Source: VAZQ01 sp963725185
Lineage (GTDB): Bacteria > Pseudomonadota > Alphaproteobacteria > Rhizobiales > Xanthobacteraceae
DNA: 64,000 bases
Direction of reading: 5' to 3'
Assembly (NCBI GenBank): GCA_963725185.1
Contig: CAVRXO010000003.1
Span: forward strand, 682,001 to 746,000
Shown one piece after another: positions 55,615 through 64,000 of the stretch. How positions within the stretch are numbered: the stretch's first letter is position 1; every line of letters starts with the position of its first letter. A program made the position numbers and the translations under genes. The notes beneath the pieces were generated by a model that did not search any database, was not told the DNA's origin, and worked only from the letters and a program-made list of their open reading frames with translations.

Positions 55615-56607
55615 TCACTCTGCCTCGATGTGGGCCGTCCGGATCACCTCGCCCCACTTCTCGGTTTCATCCGCAATGAGCTTGCCGAAGCCGGCAGGCG
55701 GAAGCGGGAGGACCGTATTGCCCTGCTCGGCGAGGCGCGACCTTATCTTGGGATCGGCCAGGCCCACGGCGATCTCCTTGTTGAGCCGTTCGATGATCTC
55801 GGCGGGCGTGTTCTTTGGAGCGACGAAGCCGAACCAGAGGCTTGTCTCGTATCCCGGCACGAACTCGCCCACGGTCGGCACGTCCGGCAGCTCCTCCCAG
55901 CGCGCCGCGGTCGTGACCGCCAATGGACGCAGCTTGCCGGCCTTGATGAGCGCAATCGAAGAGGACGTGGCGATGAAGTAGACTTGCACCTGTTCGCCAA
56001 GCACGGCGCTCAGAGCAGCCGGTCCGCCGCGAAAAGGCACATGCAGCATGTTGACGCCGGACATCATCTTGAACAGCTCGCCGGCAAGATGCGGTATCGT
56101 TCCGATGCCGGGCGACGCCATGTTGATCGCGCCCGGATTGGCCTTGGCATAGGCGATGAATTCCGCAAGCGTCTTGGCCGGAAACGACGGATTGACCACC
56201 ACGACCAATGGCGCGCGAGCTATGCCGGCGACAGGCACCGTGTCGCGGATCAAATTGAACGTGAGCTTGTCGTAGAGCGTCGCGCCGATCGCCTGCGACG
56301 GAGTGATCATCAGAAGGGTGTAGCCGTCCGGCGGTGCGCGCACGACTGCTTCGGTGGCGATACTCGTCCCGGCACCCGGCCGATCCTCGATCACGACCGA
56401 TTGGCCAAGTCGTTCCGACAGCCACGGGCCCATCAAACGCGCAACGGTGTCCGGCGCTCCGCCGGCAGCATCGCCGACCATCAAACGCACGGGCCGCGAC
56501 GGATAGGTCTGCGCCCAAGCGGCGCGCGCGACCGCCCCCAGCGCGGCAGCGCCCAGCGCGGCAGCGCCCGAGGCCAGACGCAGAAATTGGCGGCGTGGAA
56601 GCTGCAT
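55615..56607 (-). CDS. Bug-family (TctC-type) solute-binding protein 2
   Basis: 330 residues. Leader QLPRRQFLRLASGAAALGAAALGAVARAAWAQ contains an Ala/Gly-rich duplication (AALGAAALGA). Same Bug layout: VRLMVGDAAGGAPDTVARLM, RPGAGTSIATEAVVRAPPDGYTLLM, HVPFRGGPAALSAVLGEQVQVYF, VPTVGEFVPGYETSLWFGFVAP. About 160 bp upstream of the previous gene in transcript order. Confidence 0.94.
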   Translation of the reverse strand: MQLPRRQFLRLASGAAALGAAALGAVARAAWAQTYPSRPVRLMVGDAAGGAPDTVARLMGPWLSERLGQSVVIEDRPGAGTSIATEAVVRAPPDGYTLLMITPSQAIGATLYDKLTFNLIRDTVPVAGIARAPLVVVVNPSFPAKTLAEFIAYAKANPGAINMASPGIGTIPHLAGELFKMMSGVNMLHVPFRGGPAALSAVLGEQVQVYFIATSSSIALIKAGKLRPLAVTTAARWEELPDVPTVGEFVPGYETSLWFGFVAPKNTPAEIIERLNKEIAVGLADPKIRSRLAEQGNTVLPLPPAGFGKLIADETEKWGEVIRTAHIEAE

Positions 56608-56716
56608 GATCCACCTCCCGGATGAAGCCAGGAGGCTAGCCCAATTCTCGCGGCCAAAACAGCGGCCGTGATGCTCGTGTCCATGATGCTCGTGTCATGG
56701 TTGATCCTCCGCCGTC

Positions 56717-57694
56717 TCAGTCCGCTTTGATGTTCGCGAACTTGACCACCTTGCCCCACTTCTCGGTCTCCTCCGCGATGAACCTGCCGAACTCGGCCGG
56801 AGTCATCGACATCGGCTCAGCGCCCAAGTCGGCAAGCCGCGCCTTCATCTTGGGATCGGCGAGAGCGGCGTTGATCTCCTGGTTGAGCCTGGCGACCGTT
56901 GCGGCCGGCGTGCCCTTGGGGGCGGCCAGTCCATACCACTGGCTCGCCTCGTAGCCCGGCAGGAACTCGCCAAGGGTCGGGGTGTCGGGTAGCAGCTCGG
57001 AGCGCATCCGCGTGGTCACGGCCAGCGCGCGCAGCGCGCGAGCCTTGATGTACTCGATCGAGGCCGGCACCGGAGAGAAGGTGACCTCCGCCCGCCCACC
57101 GAGCAGATCGGTCAGCGCCGGCGTTTCACCGCGATACGGCACATGCAGCATGTCGATCCCGGCCAGCATCTTGAACAGCTCGCCGGATACGTGATTGAGG
57201 CCTCCGACGCCCGACGAAGCCATGCTGAGCTTGCCCGGGTTGGCCTTCGCATAGGCGACGAAGTCGGGAACCGTCCGCGCCGGAACGGATGGATTGACGA
57301 CCATGACCAGGGGTCCACGGTCGATGCCCGCAACCGGCGCGATGTCGCGGATGAAGTTGAATTTGAGGTTGTCGTAAATCGTCGCGTTGGTTGCGTTCGC
57401 CGTGCTGACCAGCAGCACCGTATAGCCGTCCGGCGGCGAGTTCACGACTACCTCGGTGCCGATATTGGTGCCGGCACCCGGCCGGTTCTCGACAACGAAT
57501 GACTGGCCAAGGCGCTCCGACAGCCACTGACCGACCAGACGCGCCGCGATGTCGGTGCCACCGCCCGCGGGCGCTCCGACGATCAGGCGCACCGGTCGCG
57601 ACGGATAGGTCTGCGCCCTGGCGATGCGCGAAATGGCAGGAAGCGCCGCGGCGCCGGCCGCCAGATGCAGAAGCTGCCTACGGCGAAGGATCAT
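56717..57694 (-). CDS. Bug-family (TctC-type) solute-binding protein 3
   Basis: 325 residues from ATG 57694; the frame is open to 58753 but that part is antisense to another gene. Leader ILRRRQLLHLAAGAAALPAISRIARAQ. Bug motifs: VRLIVGAPAGGGTDIAARLV, RPGAGTNIGTEVVVNSPPDGYTVLL, HVPYRGETPALTDLLGGRAEVTF, TPTLGEFLPGYEASQWYGLAAP. First of three tandem Bug genes, divergent from the secreted protein at 57854. Confidence 0.94.
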   Translation of the reverse strand: MILRRRQLLHLAAGAAALPAISRIARAQTYPSRPVRLIVGAPAGGGTDIAARLVGQWLSERLGQSFVVENRPGAGTNIGTEVVVNSPPDGYTVLLVSTANATNATIYDNLKFNFIRDIAPVAGIDRGPLVMVVNPSVPARTVPDFVAYAKANPGKLSMASSGVGGLNHVSGELFKMLAGIDMLHVPYRGETPALTDLLGGRAEVTFSPVPASIEYIKARALRALAVTTRMRSELLPDTPTLGEFLPGYEASQWYGLAAPKGTPAATVARLNQEINAALADPKMKARLADLGAEPMSMTPAEFGRFIAEETEKWGKVVKFANIKAD

Positions 57695-57853
57695 GAGGCC
57701 TCTCGGGAACACCAAGGCTACTCCAATTCTCACGCCCCTGAAACCGCAGGGCAAGGCAAGACATTTTCTTTTGCCGGGCGCGCGTTCCTTGGTGCCGAAA
57801 TTGGTATAATCTGGTCCTCGGTACTGGCTGCCTGGGTCACAGAGGAGGATCCG

Positions 57854-58768
57854 ATGTCCAGACATGCAGGAAGCTTGACGGCCATTCTGGCCGGCGCGGT
57901 TTGCCTGACCGGGAGCTTGAGCTTCCCGGCGATGGCTCAGGGCACGCCACCCAATTTCGCGCCCAATGCAGGTGTGGGGTGGTACGCCTATAACCGCTTG
58001 TTCATCGCGCCGGCGAGCGGTCCTGGACCCGTCATGCAGGATCCCACCCGTCCGTACGTTTCGAACGACGACTTCCGCGTCACCGGCAAGCAGCCGACGC
58101 AGCGCGTCGCCGATCTCAACAGCCCCATCCTGCAGCCCTGGGCCAAGGAGGTGGTGCGCAAGCGCAACGAGCTCGCGATCGCCGGAAAGCCCGTTCCCTC
58201 CCCGACCGCGTGGTGCTGGCCCAAGGGCGTTACCGCCTTCCTGCTCTCCCCCATGACCCAGCCGATGTTCTTCGTTCAGGGGCCCAAGGACGTGGTCATG
58301 ATATTGACCAGCTTCAGCGACGTTCGCCACATCCACATGGCCGACAAGCATTCCGACAATGTTCAGCCATCCTGGTATGGCGAATCCATCGGCCGCTACG
58401 AAGGCGATACGCTCGTCGTCGACACGATCGGGATCGACGACCGGACGCATATTGACGGCTTCGGCACGCCGCACACCAAGCAGCTGCACGTGATCGAGCG
58501 CTACCACTTGATCGAGGACGGCAACGTGCTGCAAGCCGACATCCACGTCGAGGACCCCGGCACCTTCACCACGCCCTGGAACGCCATCCAGCGGTTCCGG
58601 CAATATGAGGCGGCCGTGCGCAAGGTTCCGGTCGAGCGCCTCGCCCAGTTGGCGAGCGAGCCGGAAGGGCCGTTGACGGAGCATATCTGCGCTGAGAATC
58701 CGGACTCGCTGCGTTTCGGGGGCGTGCCTGCCATGCCGATGCCGGAGGCGCACACCCCGGACTTCTGA
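57854..58768 (+). CDS. Secreted protein of unknown function, paralogue 1
   Basis: 304 residues from ATG 57854 (GAGGAGG upstream). Signal SLTAILAGAVCLTGSLSFPAMAQG. The conserved core WYGESIGRYEGDTLVVDTIGIDDRTHIDGFGTPHTKQLHVIERYHLIEDGNVL...EDPGTFTTPWNAIQRFR matches a family common in soil bacteria, often beside catabolic genes, with no assigned activity. Conserved Asp, His and Glu residues suggest a metal- or ligand-binding beta barrel (inference). A close paralogue lies at 58962. Confidence 0.8.
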   Translation: MSRHAGSLTAILAGAVCLTGSLSFPAMAQGTPPNFAPNAGVGWYAYNRLFIAPASGPGPVMQDPTRPYVSNDDFRVTGKQPTQRVADLNSPILQPWAKEVVRKRNELAIAGKPVPSPTAWCWPKGVTAFLLSPMTQPMFFVQGPKDVVMILTSFSDVRHIHMADKHSDNVQPSWYGESIGRYEGDTLVVDTIGIDDRTHIDGFGTPHTKQLHVIERYHLIEDGNVLQADIHVEDPGTFTTPWNAIQRFRQYEAAVRKVPVERLAQLASEPEGPLTEHICAENPDSLRFGGVPAMPMPEAHTPDF

Positions 58769-58792
58769 TCGCTTTGATGTGCTAGCGTTTCA

Positions 58793-58869
58793 CACTTGTC
58801 CCGGCCTTGAGCCGGGACCGTTACAAACTCAGAATCGCGTATGGTCCCGGCTAAAGGCCGGAACAAGTG
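58793..58869. repeat. Inverted repeat CACTTGTCCCGGCC ... GGCCGGAACAAGTG
   Basis: Arms of about 27 bp (left CACTTGTCCCGGCCTTGAGC, continuing CGGGACC; right GGTCCCGGCTAAAGGCCGGA, continuing ACAAGTG) around a 23-bp loop. It lies between two paralogous genes. Could terminate the first transcript, but the form is that of an intergenic palindromic repeat. Confidence 0.85.
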
Positions 58870-58961
58870 TGGATCGGGCGGTGGTAAAAACAAGCATCAG
58901 GAACGGCACACTTTCATATGGTTTCTGAGTATCGCGGGCCTTTGTCACCGAGGAGGATGCG

Positions 58962-59873
58962 ATGTCTGGACACGTTGGATATTTCACGGGCATTCTCGCC
59001 GGCGCGGCTTGCCTGACCGGGAGCTTGTGCCTTTCGGCGATGGCTCAGGGCACGCCGCCCAATTTCGCGCCCGATGCAAGTATCGGCTGGTACTCCTACA
59101 ACCGCATCTTCATCCCGCCGCCGAGCGGTGCCGGCCCGGTGCAGCAGGATCGCGCACACCCCTACGTCTCGAACGACGAGTTCCGGGTGACCGGAAAGCA
59201 GCCGACGGCTCAGCTGGCCGATCTCAACAATCCGATCCTGCAGCCCTGGGCCAGGGAGAAGGTGCGCGAGCGCAACGAGCTCGTCCTCGCCGGCAAGGAG
59301 GTCTACGCCCCGCACGCGAGCTGCTGGCCGGTCGGCGTTCCCGGATTCCTGCTCAGGCCGATGACCCAGGCGATGTACATCATCCAGGCGCCCAACGAAG
59401 TGGTGATGATCCTGGCCAGCAAGGTCGAGGTTCGCCACATCCACCTGACCGACAAGCATACTCCGGACGTGAAGTCGTCCTGGTATGGCGAATCCATCGG
59501 CCACTACGAAGGCGATACGCTCGTTGTCGATACGATCGGGCTCGACGACAGGACCTGGGTGGACGGATTCGCCACGCCGCACACCAAGCAGCTGCATGTG
59601 ATCGAGCGCTTCCATCTGATCGAGGACGGCAAGGTGCTGGAGGCGAACGTTCACGTCGAGGATCCGGCTGCGTTCACGATGCCCTGGGACGCCATCCAGC
59701 ACTTCCGGCAGTACGAGGCCGCGGTGCGCAAGATGCCCATCGAACGCCTGGTCCAGCTGGCAAGCGCTCCGGAAGGCCCGATGACGGAGATGATCTGCGC
59801 CGACAATCCGGACTCCGCCCTTCCGGGCTCGACCGCCTTGCCGGTACCGCAGGCCAAAGTGCCGGATTTCTAA
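58962..59873 (+). CDS. Secreted protein of unknown function, paralogue 2
   Basis: 303 residues from ATG 58962 (GAGGAGG upstream). Signal TGILAGAACLTGSLCLSAMAQG. Aligns almost gap-free with paralogue 1 (FRVTGKQPTAQLADLNNPILQPWARE, WYGESIGHYEGDTLVVDTIGLDDRTWVDGFATPHTKQLHVIERFHLIEDGKVLEANVHVEDPAAFTMPW). Recent local duplication is likely. It uses a separate ribosome-binding site and probably shares regulation. Confidence 0.8.
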   Translation: MSGHVGYFTGILAGAACLTGSLCLSAMAQGTPPNFAPDASIGWYSYNRIFIPPPSGAGPVQQDRAHPYVSNDEFRVTGKQPTAQLADLNNPILQPWAREKVRERNELVLAGKEVYAPHASCWPVGVPGFLLRPMTQAMYIIQAPNEVVMILASKVEVRHIHLTDKHTPDVKSSWYGESIGHYEGDTLVVDTIGLDDRTWVDGFATPHTKQLHVIERFHLIEDGKVLEANVHVEDPAAFTMPWDAIQHFRQYEAAVRKMPIERLVQLASAPEGPMTEMICADNPDSALPGSTALPVPQAKVPDF

Positions 59874-59979
59874 AGTTCTCGACTGAATGACGCGGCTGCC
59901 CGGGATGAATCATGCATGCCGGCGCGAACGGCGAATGCTCGCGTCCAATCGCCTCAGAAAAGATTCGAGGGAGGTTATC

Positions 59980-60825
59980 ATGCGTAGCAGGATCTCGGTC
60001 GCCGCCATCGCGCTCATCGGCGCGCTGGCGATCCCCACGACGGGCGCCATGGGGCAGAGCCAAAGCAAATTTCCCGATTGGGGCGGCCAATGGCTGCGGC
60101 CGCGCGGGGTCGGAATCCAGTGGGACCAGGACAAGCGCCCGGGCCTCCCCCAGCAGGCGCCGCTCACTCCCGAATACCAGAAGAAGCTCGAGGCGAGCCT
60201 CGCCGACCAGCGCAACGGCGGCCAGGGCCTCGACAACCGCTTCACCTGCATGACCAACGGCATGCCGCGGATGATGGCCGCAATCGAGCCGATCGAGTTC
60301 GTCATCCTGCCCGCGATCACCTACATCAACTTCGAGGCCTTCATGCCGCGCCGCATCTACACCGACGGCCGCGACTTCCCCAAGAATGAAGAGCCGAGCC
60401 TGGCCGGCTATTCGATCGGAAAATGGTCCGCCAGCGACGGCAGCGGCCGCTTCGACACCCTCGAGATAGAGACCCGCAACTTCAAGGGACCGCGCACGGT
60501 CGAATCCACCGGCATCCCGCTGGCCGACGACAACCAGACCGTGGTCAAAGAGAGGATCTCGCTCGACCCATCGAACGGCGACCTCATGCACAACGTCATC
60601 ACCATCATCGACAACGCCTTCACGCATCCCTGGACGGTGGACAAGCGCTATCGCCGCGATCGCAACGTCGTGTGGTTCGAGGACAATTGCAACGAGAACA
60701 ACCATCACATCGTGATCGGCAAGGAGAACTACTACATCAGCAGCGAAGGCAACGGCTTCCTGATGCCGGCCCGGAAAGACCAGGAGCCGCCGGACCTGCG
60801 CTATTTCAACCACCCGCAAAAATGA
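59980..60825 (+). CDS. Secreted protein of unknown function, distant paralogue 3
   Basis: 281 residues from ATG 59980 (GGGAGG upstream); the frame is open to 59887. Signal RISVAAIALIGALAIPTTGAMGQ. It begins FPDWGGQWLRPRGVGIQWD and contains GYSIGKWSASDGSGRFDTLEIETRNFKGPRTVESTGIPLADDNQTVVKERISLDPSNGDLMHNVITIIDNAFTHPWTVDKRYRRD. This follows the same order of motifs as the two neighbours (GESIG, GDTLVVDT, PHT, ERF, PW). Three homologues in a row suggest joint function. Confidence 0.78.
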   Translation: MRSRISVAAIALIGALAIPTTGAMGQSQSKFPDWGGQWLRPRGVGIQWDQDKRPGLPQQAPLTPEYQKKLEASLADQRNGGQGLDNRFTCMTNGMPRMMAAIEPIEFVILPAITYINFEAFMPRRIYTDGRDFPKNEEPSLAGYSIGKWSASDGSGRFDTLEIETRNFKGPRTVESTGIPLADDNQTVVKERISLDPSNGDLMHNVITIIDNAFTHPWTVDKRYRRDRNVVWFEDNCNENNHHIVIGKENYYISSEGNGFLMPARKDQEPPDLRYFNHPQK

Positions 60826-60838
60826 CGCGCATTAGCGC

Positions 60839-61612
60839 TCACGGCAGATAGATCGCCCGGTCGTTCCAGTGGATCGAGTTGATGCTGACCACCCGCTCGC
60901 TGCCGTCAAACAAACTGCCCAGGATCCCGCCGGTACCCTTGTACTGGAATTCGCTGACCGTATCCCGGCTCGGCACCGTGGCATTGCGCATGGGATCGAG
61001 GCCCTGGGCGAGCTTGACGATCTGATAGATGCTCGGATCGGTGCCGGAGAAGAGCTTGAGCTCGCCGACGCCCCTGCGGGCAACGCGCCGTTCGTATTTC
61101 AGATGCAGCTCCATGCGCTCGCCGTTGGCCCCGGCGAACTCCCAGTCCTCCGTCGTCTGGACCGGCTGCCCGGCGGCGGCGGCCGTGGACCGCGCCATGC
61201 GATGGCTGACAGCCGGCTTGTAGACTCCGAACGGACCGGGCGCGTCCTTGGCATCCGCGGTCAGGCCGCCGATCACCATGCGGCCCGCCAGGTCGCCGCC
61301 GGTCTTCTTCACCGGCACCTCGAGATAGACCAATTGGCTGGTGCCCTTGGGAGCGCCGTCGGGTCCGGTAATGTCGCTGCGGTCGACGAAGATCATGCGC
61401 AGATTGCAGTCCTTGGCCCCGCCTGAGGTCGCCACATCGGTTTCCCAGCCTGCCGGCAGGAAGCTCTTGAGCGCCGCTTCCGCGACCACGAAATCGATCT
61501 GCATGCGGGTCTCGGCGCTGTGCTCGAGCAAGGTTTCCGGATGCGCCGCCCGCGCCGGGCCGGTGCACGCGACCAGCAGCAGCGCGACTTGCTTCATGAC
61601 TTTTGCAGGCAT
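60839..61612 (-). CDS. Exported hypothetical protein
   Basis: 257 residues from ATG 61612 (GGGAGG upstream). Signal KVMKQVALLLVACTGPARAAH. Its core begins MQIDFVVAEAALKSFLPAGWETDV and includes NLRMIFVDRSDI and LVYLEVPV. The LPAGWE...NLRMIFVD pattern recalls acetoacetate-decarboxylase-like barrels, with no catalytic Lys shown. It converges with paralogue 3 (13-bp gap). Function unknown. Confidence 0.72.
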   Translation of the reverse strand: MPAKVMKQVALLLVACTGPARAAHPETLLEHSAETRMQIDFVVAEAALKSFLPAGWETDVATSGGAKDCNLRMIFVDRSDITGPDGAPKGTSQLVYLEVPVKKTGGDLAGRMVIGGLTADAKDAPGPFGVYKPAVSHRMARSTAAAAGQPVQTTEDWEFAGANGERMELHLKYERRVARRGVGELKLFSGTDPSIYQIVKLAQGLDPMRNATVPSRDTVSEFQYKGTGGILGSLFDGSERVVSINSIHWNDRAIYLP

Positions 61613-61758
61613 GGTGTTTCCTCCCGAGGGTGCAAGACCAAAATGAACCGGACCGCGGCCTGATGCGACCAACGGCGGCTTGAACGGCATCTATTTTACT
61701 CCACCGGTCGAGGACCTGCCGGCAATCGAAGCGCAGCGGCATCAGCGCAGGGGCATCC

Positions 61759-62256
61759 ATGATTCTTCCCGGAAACATTCCAGTCGCGGGTGAGAGCCTT
61801 GAGGCTCTTATGAAGATTGGCCATCCGTGGGTCCTTCGCACCAACTCGGAGGCCTTGGTGCTGGTCACCAGGGATCAGAGTGACCCGTGCAGCGTATGGG
61901 CTTCGCCAAAGCTCAGGGACTATCGTGCGGTATGGAACGCTGCCGCCGCCGCCGGCTTTGTGGAAGCAGCCAGTCAATGGGGCGACAAGGTCGATATCGA
62001 CCACGTCTTTCCCAGGAGTTGGGCGAACGCGCCCGGCAGCAATCTGAAATATGTGCGGCTGTTCCCGGTATGGGCGGAGATAAACCGCAGCGCCGGCGCC
62101 GGACGCGAGAAGGACGGCCTGAAAGTCGGACTGTTTCCGAAACGCAACCAGGGCATCGTCTACGCGGAGGAATTGCAGGTGCTGAAGATCCTGGGCCATC
62201 CGGTCGGCACCGCGTCCAAGCCGGAGTTGATCTTCGGCACCAAGCGCAGGGCCTAG
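61759..62256 (+). CDS. Small protein with HNH-nuclease-like motif
   Basis: 165 residues (MILPGNIPVAGESLEALMKIGHPWVL...). The segment VDIDHVFPRSWANAPGSNLKYVRLFPVWAEINRSAGAGREK resembles the D-H-x-x-P-x-S...N core of HNH endonucleases. The usual zinc-binding CxxC pairs are missing. No signal peptide. It lies alone between convergent genes. A degenerate HNH fold or a toxin-like domain is possible. The start ATG 61759 has no strong ribosome-binding site. Confidence 0.65.
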   Translation: MILPGNIPVAGESLEALMKIGHPWVLRTNSEALVLVTRDQSDPCSVWASPKLRDYRAVWNAAAAAGFVEAASQWGDKVDIDHVFPRSWANAPGSNLKYVRLFPVWAEINRSAGAGREKDGLKVGLFPKRNQGIVYAEELQVLKILGHPVGTASKPELIFGTKRRA

Positions 62257-62320
62257 CGCTGCTCCCGATGAAATGCATGCAAGCCGTGCCACGAATTCAG
62301 CGCGCTCCCTCTCCCCACGC

Positions 62321-62385
62321 GAAGTCGGGCTTGCCCGACTTCGCCACCAAACATGACCGAAGTCGGATAAATCCGACGTCGGCGG
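62321..62385. repeat. Hairpins CGAAGTCGGGCTTGCCCGAC / AAGTCGGATAAATCCGAC
   Basis: CGAAGTCGGGC-tt-GCCCGACTTCG is a perfect 11-bp stem, followed by AGTCGGATAAATCCGACG. Located between the HNH-like gene and the chemoreceptor end. Could be a bidirectional terminator or a short palindromic repeat. Confidence 0.65.
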
Positions 62386-62472
62386 GAGCGGGTTGGGGTT
62401 GTATTTCGGCGGCGCACATTGCCGAAGATGGATAAGCACGGTACGGCGTACAGAATACGTCGGCAGGCAGTA

Positions 62473-64000
62473 TTAGGATACTGCCACGCTTGCGAGGAAC
62501 AGTTCGACCTCTCGGCTGAGCTCCGAGGAATTCTGAGATAAGGCGGTTGCTGCTGCCAATACTTTGGTCGACGTTGAACCGGTGTGATCTGCTGCTTGGC
62601 GCACATGGGAAATATTGATCGTGACCTCCTGCGTGGCACTCGCGGCCTCCGCCACCGATCTTGCGATCTCCTGGGCGACCGCGTGTTGTTCCTCGACCGC
62701 CGCCGCGATAGCAGACGCAATTAGATGCAGTTGCTCGATCGTGCTTCCGACGCCCTTGATCGCTCCGACGACATCCCTCGTTGCCTCCTGAGACTGTGCC
62801 ACGTGAGCTGCGATCTCTTCCGTGGCCCTGGCGGTTTGAGCGGCCAGAGTCTTCACCTCCGATGCCACCACACCGAATCCTCTTCCTGCCTGACCGGCCC
62901 GCGCCGCTTCGATGGTCGCATTCAACGCCAAAAGGTTGGTTTGCGCCGCAATATCCGAGATCAGCTTTACTATTTGCTCGATCCGCTCGGATCGTTGGGA
63001 CAAAATGCTCACGGCGTTATCAGTGCGCCTCGTGTCATCCACCGCTTTCCCGACGAGACTGACGGAAGACGACACGCGGGAGCCGATCTCGCGCGCGGAG
63101 GCGGTGAACTTATCGGTGGCGGCAGCCATTTCACGAACATTATTCGATGTCTGCTCCGCGAAGGTTGTTGCTAGCTTGGACACCTGGCCAGCTTCTTCCG
63201 CCGTTTGCGACATCGACCGTGCAGTCTCTTCCATGTCTCCCACAGAAGTCTTGAGCGATTGCACTAGCTTTCCAACCTTGGCATCGAATGCCTTGGTCAA
63301 CTGCGCGGCAGCTGCCTGTCTCGCGGCGTTGGTCTGAGCGGTCATCTGATCTTGCTGGATACGGAGGCGGGCATTGTCGATCGCGGCCTCCTTGAAAATC
63401 TCGACCGCTCTGGCCATGGCCCCAAGCTCGTCCCCCCGCTTCGTGTTCGGGATCTCGGTGTCGGTATTGCCAGCCGCCAGCTGCCGCATGGCGACGGTAA
63501 GAGTGACGATTGGCCCGATCACGTTTCGGCGGATTTTGAACAGCCCTAAAAAGCCAATCAGACCGGCGGCGAGGACCAGTAGACTTTGGTACCAGAAATG
63601 TCGCCGTGCGTCGGCCGACATTCTTTCCGCAGCACCCTGCGCCAGGTCAACAGCAGTATTGGCCACACCTATGAGGCTCTCGAGCGCCGGATTTGACTCT
63701 TGTATCCAGGTCCGGCTCGTGGTTCGCGGACGGTCGCCGGCGATCAGCGACTTATAGACTTCATCGCGATCCCGAATGTACCGGTTGAAATACGTTTCCT
63801 TTGCTTCCGCGATCGAATTCCGAAGGGCTTGCGGCGTTCGTGGGTCATCAACGAAGTTGAGCAACACTGCCCACATGACGCTCACGCGTTGCTGGAGCCC
63901 TGTTATCCTTCGCTGCCAATCATCGGACACCCTCCCTCCACCCGCGAGCGCATCTCCGATCATCAAGCGTTCCGCACCCGCATCGGAGCGAACATTCCAA
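62473..64000 (-). CDS. Methyl-accepting chemotaxis protein, cut by the right edge
   Basis: At least 508 residues; the frame stays open to the window edge, so the true start lies outside. The visible order is a periplasmic helical sensor part (ALRNSIAEAKETYFNRYIRDRDEVY), a TM segment (LLVLAAGLIGFLGLF), HAMP (VIGPIVTLTVAMRQLAAGNTDTEIPNTKRGDELGAMARAVEIFK) and the signalling domain with hairpin tip IAAQTNLLALNATIEAARAGQAGRGFGVVASEVKTLA. The sensor resembles the nitrate-type four-helix group (weak inference). Ligand unknown. Confidence 0.92.
   Translation of the reverse strand, partial: WNVRSDAGAERLMIGDALAGGGRVSDDWQRRITGLQQRVSVMWAVLLNFVDDPRTPQALRNSIAEAKETYFNRYIRDRDEVYKSLIAGDRPRTTSRTWIQESNPALESLIGVANTAVDLAQGAAERMSADARRHFWYQSLLVLAAGLIGFLGLFKIRRNVIGPIVTLTVAMRQLAAGNTDTEIPNTKRGDELGAMARAVEIFKEAAIDNARLRIQQDQMTAQTNAARQAAAAQLTKAFDAKVGKLVQSLKTSVGDMEETARSMSQTAEEAGQVSKLATTFAEQTSNNVREMAAATDKFTASAREIGSRVSSSVSLVGKAVDDTRRTDNAVSILSQRSERIEQIVKLISDIAAQTNLLALNATIEAARAGQAGRGFGVVASEVKTLAAQTARATEEIAAHVAQSQEATRDVVGAIKGVGSTIEQLHLIASAIAAAVEEQHAVAQEIARSVAEAASATQEVTINISHVRQAADHTGSTSTKVLAAATALSQNSSELSREVELFLASVAVS

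Overview
The window looks like the chromosome of a Bradyrhizobium-like alphaproteobacterium (Hyphomicrobiales). It is GC-rich. It carries the gene order fabD-fabG-acpP-fabF, rpsF-rpsR-DUF2232-rplI, dnaB-alr-radA and cvpA-purF-SDR, an HpnN hopanoid transporter, many Bug and PF04392 solute-binding proteins, and several families of intergenic palindromes typical of that group. Species was not determined; this rests on synteny and protein character.

Layout. 1-13.8 kb is core: fatty-acid synthesis (minus strand), a small conserved ORF, ribosomal proteins S6, S18 and L9 with a DUF2232 membrane protein, a c-type cytochrome, a cyclopropane-fatty-acid synthase, dnaB, alr and radA. 13.8-44.3 kb is accessory DNA lying between radA and cvpA, which I recall as neighbours in related genomes. 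It holds two molybdenum hydroxylases: a [2Fe-2S]/Tat-exported Mo subunit/triheme cytochrome set at 13.8-17.9 kb, and a three-subunit xanthine-dehydrogenase/CoxLMS-type set at 25.0-28.6 kb. It also holds HpnN, a PAS-GGDEF-EAL protein, a tandem pair of secreted lectin-like proteins, two nearly identical IS701-type elements in a 1675-bp tandem duplication, a DUF1592-DUF1552-metallo-hydrolase-ankyrin operon, a heme-bearing streptogramin-lyase-like protein and a dienelactone hydrolase. 44.4-50.4 kb returns to core or conserved genes: cvpA, purF, an SDR, a NodB deacetylase, DUF2336 and a small ORF. 50.8-64 kb is accessory again: a secreted leucine-rich-repeat protein, two PF04392 and three Bug-type binding proteins without membrane partners, three related secreted proteins of unknown function plus another exported protein, a small protein with an HNH-like motif, and a chemoreceptor cut by the right edge.

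The accessory part reads as an oxidative and periplasmic catabolic region. Many products carry Sec or Tat signals, heme CXXCH motifs or Mo-hydroxylase cofactors, and substrates are unknown. The least described unit is the 33.9-42.3 kb cluster around DUF1592/DUF1552, whose upstream region holds paired operator-like dyads.

Eight genes, including essential dnaB, contain about 17 frame breaks in total, most of them apparent one-base insertions. Sequencing or assembly error is the simplest reading. I annotate these as single genes across the breaks.
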